64,000 nucleotides of DNA. Source: Spirochaetaceae bacterium. GTDB taxonomy: Bacteria > Spirochaetota > Spirochaetia > Treponematales > Treponemataceae. Location of the stretch: contig JAGARR010000018.1 in NCBI GenBank assembly GCA_017622135.1, positions 1-64,000 of the forward strand, written 5' to 3'. The translations under genes were made by a program, and so were the position numbers. The notes under the pieces were generated by a model, which saw only the letters and a list, made by a program, of their open reading frames with translations, searched no databases and was not told the DNA's origin. Shown here in pieces: positions 8,549-15,011 of this stretch (positions are counted from its first letter, which is position 1; each line of letters begins with the position of its first letter).

Positions 8549-9376
8549 TCATGGCTTGTTGTGGAGCCGCTGGGCCAAAAGCTCCACACCCTCCACCATG
8601 GTCAGATGCTCCTGGGGGGCGATGCGCGCGTAGAGGCTCTCCGGGGTGTCGTCAGGCAGGACGGGAACCCGCTTTTGCAGGAGGATTTCCCCCGTGTCGC
8701 AGCCTGCATCCACCAGATGGATGGTGCAGCCAGACTCTGTCTCCCCCGCCGCCAGCACTGCCTCGTGGACATGGTGGCCCCACATTCCCTCTCCACCGAA
8801 TTTGGGCAGCAGGGCAGGATGCAGGTTGATGATTCTGCCGCTGAACTCATGGATGATGGGTCCACCAAGTACGGTGAGGAAGCCTGCCAGCACGATTGCC
8901 TCGATGCTATGCTCACGGCACAGCTCCAGCACCCGGTTGGACACGGCCAGTCGCTTTTCGTCACGGCTGGCAGTTTGGGCTGCCTCTGGCCCCAGCTCCG
9001 TGTAGGGACTGGCTACCAAGGCGGGAACCCCGGCGGCAGCCGCCCGCTCCAAGGCGTAGGCCTTCTTGCTGCTGGAAATCACCAGGGCCACGGTGTAGGG
9101 GCAGCTTTTCCCGGCCTCCCTTCGGCTCCGCTCTGAATCCAGCAAGGCCTGAAGATTGGTGCCGCCGCCAGAGACTAAAACTGCAATCCGCAGGGGATTG
9201 TCTTTCTTTTCCATGGAATTGTCCTTCTTTTTCTTGGAGATACGGAGAAACAGCGCAATGCCAGCTGTAACCGACAGCAGCAGGACTGCAAGCCAGAAAG
9301 GGAAGGCTTCTCCTGCCACAAAGATTCTTGTAGGACCGTCTGCTCCTCCGATGATACTGATGACCGGGCTCGGCAC
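8549..9376 (-). CDS. purN: Phosphoribosylglycinamide formyltransferase with an extra membrane-peptide N-terminus
   Basis: PurN formylates GAR with 10-formyl-THF, the third step of purine synthesis. The enzyme part (from about residue 60) has LVSGGGTNLQALL, the catalytic NLHPALLPKFGG segment (Asn and His) and DAGCDTGE with the catalytic Asp. Unusually, the frame extends 54 residues upstream from GTG 9376, preceded by AAGGGTAGG. That part reads ISIIGGADGPTRIFVAG, then a hydrophobic helix (about 26-45) and a KKKK stop-transfer. The GGADGPT motif is characteristic of Na+-translocating decarboxylase beta subunits. An internal ATG at 9214 with AAGGA 7 nt upstream would give a normal 221-residue soluble PurN. 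Which start is used cannot be decided from sequence; both may be. Confidence 0.9.
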   Translation of the reverse strand: MPSPVISIIGGADGPTRIFVAGEAFPFWLAVLLLSVTAGIALFLRISKKKKDNSMEKKDNPLRIAVLVSGGGTNLQALLDSERSRREAGKSCPYTVALVISSSKKAYALERAAAAGVPALVASPYTELGPEAAQTASRDEKRLAVSNRVLELCREHSIEAIVLAGFLTVLGGPIIHEFSGRIINLHPALLPKFGGEGMWGHHVHEAVLAAGETESGCTIHLVDAGCDTGEILLQKRVPVLPDDTPESLYARIAPQEHLTMVEGVELLAQRLHNKP

Positions 9377-9383
9377 GGCACGC

Positions 9384-10499
9384 CTACCCTTGGAGGAGCA
9401 CCTGCTCTTCTTGCTCCAGCTTCTGACCAGGGGCCGGTGTCTTTGGGGAGACTACCACCGATCCAATTTTCCACGCCTTCATTTCGGCACAACGCCCCGC
9501 CCCTTCGCTGGCGGCAAAGTCGGCAAGGGCCTTGCAAATCTCGTCGGCCTTGTCAGCAGCCACTGCCATCACAAAGCCGATTCCCATGTTGAAGGTGTGA
9601 TACATCCTGTCAGGATTGGCTCCACGGCGGACCAATTCCTCAAAGATGGGAGGGATTTCCCAGCTTCCCCTGGCAATGCGGGAGACCAGGGGAGCCCTTT
9701 TTTGTGTCAGCCGGATTTCGTTGGCGGCCGGATACATGCGGGGAATGTTCTCGTAGAAGCCGCCGCCGGTGATGTGGCACATGCCGTGGATTGCGGCTCC
9801 AAATTTTTCCAGCACGGACAGCACGGGGCGCACGTAGATTCTGGTGGGCTCAAGGATTACCTCTCCAATGGTCTTGCCGGGGGCAAATGATGCAGCCTCG
9901 CCCAAGTCCGTCACCAAGCGGCGCACAAGTGAGAAGCCGTTGGAGTGGATGCCGCTGGAGGAAAGCCCGATGAGCACGTCACCTTCCGTGATGGCTTCTC
10001 CAGTGATGATGGCGGACTTTTCCGCAATGCCCACGGCAAAGCCTGCCACGTCATACTTGCCCTCGTCGTAGAAGCCCGGCATCTCCGCTGTCTCCCCGCC
10101 AAGTAGGGCGCAGCCGCTTTCCACACAGCCGTCGGCAACACCCTTCACCAGGTCTGCGGCCACGGCAGCATCCAGCCTTCCGCAGGCGATGTAGTCCAGA
10201 AAGTAGAGGGGGCGGGCTCCCGTGCAGAGGATGTCGTTGACGCTCATGGCAACACAGTCGATTCCCACCGTGTCGTATTTTTTCATGGCAAAGGCTACGT
10301 CCAGCTTGGTTCCCACACCGTCGGTGCCGCTGACCATCACTGGCTCCTTCATGCCGGCGGGAACCTGGAACATCCCCGCAAAGCTGCCCAAGCCACTGAG
10401 CACGCCGGGAATCGCTGTCCTTTTTGCATGGGCCTTGTACTTGTCCACCGCCCGGTAGCCTTCCTCCACGTCCACACCGGACTGACGGTAATCAATCAT
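9384..10499 (-). CDS. purM: Phosphoribosylformylglycinamidine cyclo-ligase (AIR synthetase)
   Basis: PurM closes the imidazole ring of FGAM to AIR using ATP. The 371 residues begin MIDYRQSGVDVEEGY and contain GTDGVGTKLDVAF, SVNDILCTGARPLYFLDY and GGETAEMPGFY, all typical of the family. ATG 10499 follows GGAGGATAG; in-frame codons upstream to 10601 lack conserved sequence. It heads a leftward operon purM-purN-hepT-mnt with a 7-bp gap to the GTG of purN. The promoter is at 10568-10596. purL for the preceding step lies far away at 41653. Confidence 0.95.
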   Translation of the reverse strand: MIDYRQSGVDVEEGYRAVDKYKAHAKRTAIPGVLSGLGSFAGMFQVPAGMKEPVMVSGTDGVGTKLDVAFAMKKYDTVGIDCVAMSVNDILCTGARPLYFLDYIACGRLDAAVAADLVKGVADGCVESGCALLGGETAEMPGFYDEGKYDVAGFAVGIAEKSAIITGEAITEGDVLIGLSSSGIHSNGFSLVRRLVTDLGEAASFAPGKTIGEVILEPTRIYVRPVLSVLEKFGAAIHGMCHITGGGFYENIPRMYPAANEIRLTQKRAPLVSRIARGSWEIPPIFEELVRRGANPDRMYHTFNMGIGFVMAVAADKADEICKALADFAASEGAGRCAEMKAWKIGSVVVSPKTPAPGQKLEQEEQVLLQG

Positions 10500-10567
10500 C
10501 CTATCCTCCAAAGTCATCAGGAAAATCAACGGCCAGAATTGTTCTTCCGCCCGCCGAGTGTCCACCC

Positions 10568-10596
10568 AGTATAGCCCAGCGGGGAAAAAGTGGCAA
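10568..10596 (-). promoter_or_regulatory. Promoter of the purM operon
   Basis: On the minus strand TTGCCA (10596-10591), a 17-nt spacer and TATACT (10573-10568). The start would be near 10561, giving a leader of about 60 nt with a Shine-Dalgarno sequence. No PurR-like palindrome was recognised. Confidence 0.65.
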
Positions 10597-10651
10597 GGCA
10601 CAGAGTGGAAGGGGGAGGGAACTGTTTTTTGGAAAAAAATTTGGAAACCTC

Positions 10652-10680
10652 TTGCACAAATAATCTGCTTTTGATATAGT
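10652..10680 (+). promoter_or_regulatory. Promoter of the putative small RNA
   Basis: TTGCAC (10652-10657), a 17-nt spacer and TATAGT (10675-10680). The arrangement with the following operator is the same as at the DUF3793 promoter. Confidence 0.75.
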
Positions 10681-10681
10681 A

Positions 10682-10697
10682 GTTAGCGTAAGCTAAC
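10682..10697. promoter_or_regulatory. Operator 3, DtxR/IdeR-like palindrome
   Basis: GTTAGCGTAAGCTAAC begins 2 bp after the -10 box and covers the predicted +1. It differs from operator 2 only in the four central bases, so the same regulator probably acts at both. Confidence 0.7.
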
Positions 10698-10855
10698 TTA
10701 AACAAGTTGCTTCAGCCTTTTGTTGTGTTGGTATTTAAAAATCGGTCAGGTACCGCAGGGTTATCTGGGGTGAACGTGGCTAACATTTCTATCATTTAGC
10801 TTGCAGTGTTTTACTGGGAAGGAGACGAGGGTGTGCCAACCTCGTCTCTTTTTTT
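10687..10855 (+). ncRNA. Putative operator-controlled small RNA (or attenuated leader)
   Basis: A strong promoter, an overlapping operator and an intrinsic terminator enclose about 170 nt with no convincing gene. The only frame of note, GTG at about 10731 (24 codons), has no ribosome binding site. The arrangement suits an iron-responsive small RNA of the RyhB/PrrF kind in concept; no sequence similarity is claimed. Alternatively it is the 5' leader of the outer-membrane protein gene at 11027, with the terminator as an attenuator. The exact 5' end is inferred from the -10 box. Confidence 0.55.
10822..10855 (+). terminator. Intrinsic terminator of the putative small RNA
   Basis: GAGACGAGG (10822-10830) pairs perfectly with CCTCGTCTC (10840-10848) and is followed by T7. 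Confidence 0.92.
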
Positions 10856-10974
10856 AAGAAAATTGTTTTCCAGTGCGGACAGTTCCCTTAAATCCTTTAT
10901 AAAAATTGACTCTATCTTTTGAATGTCACCCTCCAACTTCCTACAGTTTAAGTAGATGTTGGCTCAAGATACCG

Positions 10975-10989
10975 AGGTACCCGGTACCT
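10975..10989. promoter_or_regulatory. 15-bp palindrome before the outer-membrane protein gene
   Basis: AGGTACC-C-GGTACCT lies 37 bp before ATG 11027. It may be an operator or a small leader hairpin. Part of it is complementary to the putative small RNA upstream. Confidence 0.35.
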
Positions 10990-11026
10990 GATGCCTGCTG
11001 ACAAACAATGTAGGAGGATTCTCGCA

Positions 11027-12190
11027 ATGAAAAAGACATTTGTGGCGGCCCTGCTGGCCGCAGTACTTGCGGGGGGCGGACTTGCCGCCCAGGATGTGGA
11101 ATTTTCCAACCGGGTGGGTGCGATTCTGGTGACTCAGGATCCCGGCCCGGATAGCGGCGCATCCTTCGGCTACCTGTACAACAGGATTGTAGGTGGCTAT
11201 GAGAGCGACCTGTTCTCCCTGTGGGGACGTGCCCAGATTGCCCTGCAGAGTACTGACAAGTGGAAGGACCAGATTAGTCTTACCGGGGACCAGACTTGGT
11301 TCGAGTTCAATGGAGCCACCCGGCCCCTGAAATTCCTTGAATTCGCTGTGGGTAACAGCTTCGGAACGGAGCTACCCTGGAGTGGCTACGAGCTGCCTGG
11401 TGCCTATGGCTACGGAAGTGACGCAAGCTACGGCTTACGCAAGTATTCCTCCGGGAACGGTATGACCATGCTCTTCCGTGGCTCAGGAACGGGAGTCGGA
11501 TTCCTGGATGGCCTCACCATCGGCTGGAATTCCCTGCCGCTGGATGTGGTAAAGTCCATGGGCAAGTCAGCCTGGAAGACGGCGGTGGGTGTGAACTACA
11601 ACCTGATGGGAAAGGCAAATTTGAGCTTTGGCGGTCAGTTTGATACTGCCAGTGACGCAAGCCAGACTATCGGTATCTATGCGGAGCTTCTGGCCGTCGA
11701 TAACATGAAGGCCAACGTAGGACTCACCATGTACACCAACAGCAGTGTGGTTGACCCTAGTGGCATTGCAGGTTCCACCACCAGCTCCTTCAATAAGACT
11801 GAAAAAGGCTTCATCCCCATGGTGAACGCTGGTGTCCAGTACATGCTGCCATGGTTCCCCTTGTATCTTGCCGCCGACATGGGAATTGTTGCTGGCAAGC
11901 AGACTGTTGAGTATGGAAATGATGTCACCATGATGCCCATTCTGGTGGGTGGATTGGTGGGTATGGACATCACCGAAAAGCTCTACACCCATGTCCGTGT
12001 CACCTATGGAGACAATCTGGCTAGCGAGGCTGCTCGGAGGGCTTCCGAGGTGGTCATCAGTCCTCGTCTCCATTACAAGACAACTAAATGGGGTGAGCTG
12101 CGGCTTGATCCTGGTTTTACCTTCATCACCACTGATTCCGACACAAACTTTGGATTCAGCCTGGGAATGTTCTGGGAGTACAAATACTAG
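11027..12190 (+). CDS. Outer-membrane beta-barrel protein (porin-like)
   Basis: This is a secreted protein of 387 residues. The signal peptide MKKTFVAALLAAVLAGGGLA ends at an Ala-X-Ala-like site before QDVEF. The mature part is rich in alternating hydrophobic/polar strands with many Gly, Tyr and Trp, and ends in an aromatic residue (FWEYKY), as outer-membrane barrels do. I do not recognise a named family; a treponemal porin-like protein is the best description. ATG 11027 follows GTAGGAGGATT, whereas the in-frame ATG at 10991 would put 12 residues in front of the signal peptide. Its position just after the operator-controlled small transcript suggests possible metal-linked regulation. Confidence 0.7.
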   Translation: MKKTFVAALLAAVLAGGGLAAQDVEFSNRVGAILVTQDPGPDSGASFGYLYNRIVGGYESDLFSLWGRAQIALQSTDKWKDQISLTGDQTWFEFNGATRPLKFLEFAVGNSFGTELPWSGYELPGAYGYGSDASYGLRKYSSGNGMTMLFRGSGTGVGFLDGLTIGWNSLPLDVVKSMGKSAWKTAVGVNYNLMGKANLSFGGQFDTASDASQTIGIYAELLAVDNMKANVGLTMYTNSSVVDPSGIAGSTTSSFNKTEKGFIPMVNAGVQYMLPWFPLYLAADMGIVAGKQTVEYGNDVTMMPILVGGLVGMDITEKLYTHVRVTYGDNLASEAARRASEVVISPRLHYKTTKWGELRLDPGFTFITTDSDTNFGFSLGMFWEYKY

Positions 12191-12205
12191 TTCTGAGTCA
12201 TGCTG

Positions 12206-12236
12206 ATCCGGCTTCGGGTAAATGCTGGGGCCGGAT
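12206..12236. repeat. Inverted repeat after the barrel-protein gene
   Basis: ATCCGGC (12206-12212) and GCCGGAT (12230-12236) can form a stem, but no T-run follows. It is a weak terminator candidate at best. Confidence 0.3.
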
Positions 12237-12354
12237 GTCCAGCCAGATCGGAATATCTTCCCGGTATCGTGGGGATGTCTCACAGTACAAGCCGGGAGGG
12301 TATTTCTGTAGTCAAGTCAGAAAGGGAGCCATTCCGTCTTCATGTTTTTTTCCT

Positions 12355-12383
12355 TTGCCTTAAATCCTGCTTTTGTGTAGTAT
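12355..12383 (+). promoter_or_regulatory. Promoter of dacA
   Basis: TTGCCT (12355-12360), a 17-nt spacer and TAGTAT (12378-12383). The ATG at 12391 follows after 7 nt, so the mRNA should be leaderless. An overlapping TATAGT (12381-12386) is an alternative -10 box. Confidence 0.6.
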
Positions 12384-12390
12384 AGTGGCC

Positions 12391-13743
12391 ATGAAGAAAC
12401 GCATATCGATTATAGCCATAATTCTTTGTATAGCCCTTGCTTGCGGCTCCTTTTTCCTGTATGTACAGTCCCTGGGGAATCCATCCCAGCCCGCTCCCTC
12501 TGCCCAGGAGCTGGCGGCATTTCAGCAGGTGCGGGACCAGCGGTATCCAGTGCCCTTGATTGGTTCCTTGCCCTATCCGGTGACTCCCGCCAACCTAGCG
12601 GTGCATAGTGGTGCCGCCATCCTCATTGATACTGCCACCGGTCACGTGCTGTATGAGAAGAACGCCGACCAGGTGATTCCACCTGCCTCCATGACAAAGC
12701 TGGTGGTGATGTACGTGGTGTTCCAGGAAATTGCCAGCGGTCGTATTTCCCTGGATGATGTGGTCCCCCTTCCTCCCGAATCCTGGGCGGTGAATGCTCC
12801 TCCCGGCTCTTCCCTGATGTTTTTGGGCCAGGGACAGACTGTCACCCTGCGGGAGCTGTTGCTGGGACTGGCTGTGGCCTCCGGCAATGATGCGGCTATG
12901 GCAGTGGCAAGCTATGTCAGCGGGGACGTGGAGTCCTTTGTCCAGCGAATGAATCGGGAGATGGAACTTTTGGGATTGGAGAAGACCCGTTTTGTGGAGC
13001 CGTCGGGCTACAGTGAGTTGAATCTCACCACACCCCGGGAGTTCGCCGCCTTTGCCCGTACCTACATCAACCGCTATCCCGAGTCCCTGACGGACTTCCA
13101 TTCCCAGCCCTCCATCTCCTATCCCCAGGAGCATAATCTGGCGGAATGGCACCGGGGGGAGGGAGGTGAGCAGCCCATCTTCCAGCAGAGTACCAACAAG
13201 CTGCTGGGAGTGTTGCCAGGGTGTGACGGCCTGAAGACGGGCTTCATCTTTGAGTCGGGCTACAATCTCTCCCTCACTGCCAAGCGAGGGAATACCCGCT
13301 TTCTGTCCATCACCATGAAGGGGCCGGGCTCTGGTTCCGTGGAGGGCAACCGCTACCGGGTGGCGGATGCAACCACCTTGATGGAGTGGGCCTTCTCCTG
13401 CTTTGCCACCCATTACAAGGGAGCGGTGGTGCCTGTGGCCATACCTGTGGTAGGTGGCAGCAAGAACTCGGTTACCCTGGCTCCCAGCCACACGACACCA
13501 CTGACGGTGCCCGCCCTACTGAAGGACAGACCCGCCGCTGCCGCCGCAGATGCGGTGACCGCCCAGATGCATCTTCCTCCCTTTACGGTGGCCCCCATTG
13601 CTGCCGGTGATGTGGTGGGAAAGATTACCTACACTGTGGGGGAGGTGGTGCTGGAGGAGGTACCCTTGGTGGCTATAGAAGAGGTAGCGGCGGGGAACGG
13701 CTTCAAGCGGCTGGTGGACAAGCTGGCGGTTACGTTCCTGTAG
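12391..13743 (+). CDS. dacA: D-alanyl-D-alanine carboxypeptidase (S11, low-molecular-weight PBP)
   Basis: The enzyme trims the terminal D-Ala from peptidoglycan stem peptides in the periplasm. The 450 residues start with an uncleaved-looking membrane anchor (MKKRISIIAIILCIALACGS, then FFLYVQ). The active-site motifs are all present: SMTK with nucleophile Ser100 and Lys103, SGN at 164-166 and KTG at 282-284. A C-terminal beta domain (about 360-450) follows, as in PBP5. Unlike E. coli PBP5 the anchor seems to be N-terminal. The start at 12391 rests on the leaderless promoter; codons upstream to 12373 lie inside the -10 region. A bidirectional terminator follows. Confidence 0.92.
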   Translation: MKKRISIIAIILCIALACGSFFLYVQSLGNPSQPAPSAQELAAFQQVRDQRYPVPLIGSLPYPVTPANLAVHSGAAILIDTATGHVLYEKNADQVIPPASMTKLVVMYVVFQEIASGRISLDDVVPLPPESWAVNAPPGSSLMFLGQGQTVTLRELLLGLAVASGNDAAMAVASYVSGDVESFVQRMNREMELLGLEKTRFVEPSGYSELNLTTPREFAAFARTYINRYPESLTDFHSQPSISYPQEHNLAEWHRGEGGEQPIFQQSTNKLLGVLPGCDGLKTGFIFESGYNLSLTAKRGNTRFLSITMKGPGSGSVEGNRYRVADATTLMEWAFSCFATHYKGAVVPVAIPVVGGSKNSVTLAPSHTTPLTVPALLKDRPAAAAADAVTAQMHLPPFTVAPIAAGDVVGKITYTVGEVVLEEVPLVAIEEVAAGNGFKRLVDKLAVTFL

Positions 13744-13761
13744 TGGCATTTGATGAAAAAA

Positions 13762-13814
13762 AAGGCTGTCGGTGAAGTGCCTCGATTTGAGGATTGTTCA
13801 CTTCTGGCAGCCTT
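13762..13814. terminator. Bidirectional terminator between dacA and the envelope operon
   Basis: AAGGCTG (13762-13768) pairs with CAGCCTT (13808-13814), and GAAGTG (13774-13779) with CACTTC (13799-13804). Leftward reading ends in a run of eight T; rightward reading ends in GCTTATTTT. Confidence 0.75.
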
Positions 13815-13904
13815 GCTTATTTTAAAGTGCTGTGGTCATGGGTACGTGTGACAATTCTTGTCTTGGGACAAAAGGTAGCCAAGACAAATACTGTCCAAAG
13901 AGGT

Positions 13905-15008
13905 TCACTTTATCTTCTGTATGCTTTCGTTGAAGTCCACCCCGGACATGGGCGTTTCCGGGAAGAAGTGCATGCCGTCTGGCAGGTCCAGGAATTCCCG
14001 CTCGATGCAGCCGAGGATGGCGTCGAAGTCGGGGGAATTGAGGGGCACATCCTGGATGGGGCTGCCCATGGTCACAAATTGGTGGGCGTATTTGGGGGCA
14101 TCCGACAAGGTGCCACGGCGGTCGTTGTAGAGGTTCCACAGGAATCGGGCTGCCAGGGCGCGGGTGAGCACCGTGTCCTTGGCCAGCTGGTTCACGTCGG
14201 TCCAGCTGTTGATGGAGTAGAACAGCCCCTGGGTTTTCAGCTGGCGGAGGGCTTGGCCAGCGTCCACCTTTCGGGAGCCGGTGTACTTGTACAAAAGATC
14301 GCCCTGGCCCTGAATCAAGGAAATCATTTGGGAGAGGGTGATGCTATCCTGCTTCAACAGCTCCCGGTACTCCTGGTCCGTGGAGGCACTGATGTCCCGT
14401 AGCCGCCAGGCATGTTCCCGCAGCTGGCCGTAGGCTTGGCGATAGGAGTCGTCCAGGGAGATGAATGCCTCGTCAAACTGGGCCGCCGCTTCCCGGTAGT
14501 TTTCCATCCGATAATTTTCCAAGGCTTTTTCCAGTGTTATCAGAGGCTGCTGGGTCTTGGACACTACAATACTGCCTGCCTCCTGGATGAGCCCCAGACG
14601 AAGCCCCAGAATCTGGGCCTGCACATCCCCCTTGTGGTGGCTCTGGGCTTGGTCGTAGTCGTTTCTGGCGGCCTTGCGATCTCCCAGAATCAGGTTGACA
14701 CGCCCACGGAAGGCCAGCAATTGAGCTCTGGCGGCAGCAGGAAGGTTCACGTCGGACAGGGCGGCCTCTAGGCTGTTCAGCAATCGAGCGGCGGCGGCCA
14801 CGTCGGTGTTTCCTGACAGGTGGGTTCCGTCAAGATACGCCAGCTGCTGGGCTGCCTCCTGAACAAACTTGTTTTCCTCTGCCGCCACCGTTGACACCAT
14901 CATGTCCTCCGGCACGCTGGCACAGGAGACCAAGGTGAGGGCTGCTAGGGATGCTCCCAAGACGAATAAATTCCAGCCTGTCCGTTTTCGCAATTTCTTT
15001 GTGTTCAT
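13905..15008 (-). CDS. Lipoprotein with helical TPR-like repeats, function unknown
   Basis: This 367-residue protein has a type II signal peptide: positively charged MNTKKLRKRTG, a hydrophobic core and a lipobox LVSC that makes the following Cys the lipidated residue. The rest is strongly helical with Ala-rich repeats (AAAARLLNSLEAAL, ARAQLLAFRGRVNLILG, NYREAAAQFDEAF) resembling tetratricopeptide units, so it probably mediates protein contacts at a membrane. I do not recognise a named family. It begins 3 bp after the stop of the large gene upstream, and its Shine-Dalgarno GAGGTAG overlaps that gene's end, so the two products probably work together. Confidence 0.75.
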   Translation of the reverse strand: MNTKKLRKRTGWNLFVLGASLAALTLVSCASVPEDMMVSTVAAEENKFVQEAAQQLAYLDGTHLSGNTDVAAAARLLNSLEAALSDVNLPAAARAQLLAFRGRVNLILGDRKAARNDYDQAQSHHKGDVQAQILGLRLGLIQEAGSIVVSKTQQPLITLEKALENYRMENYREAAAQFDEAFISLDDSYRQAYGQLREHAWRLRDISASTDQEYRELLKQDSITLSQMISLIQGQGDLLYKYTGSRKVDAGQALRQLKTQGLFYSINSWTDVNQLAKDTVLTRALAARFLWNLYNDRRGTLSDAPKYAHQFVTMGSPIQDVPLNSPDFDAILGCIEREFLDLPDGMHFFPETPMSGVDFNESIQKIK

Positions 15009-15011
15009 AGT

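Noticed and set aside
10731..10805. A 24-codon GTG frame inside the putative small RNA
   Set aside because: No ribosome binding site and no recognisable peptide; the interval is better explained as non-coding. It is not excluded as a small dual-function peptide.
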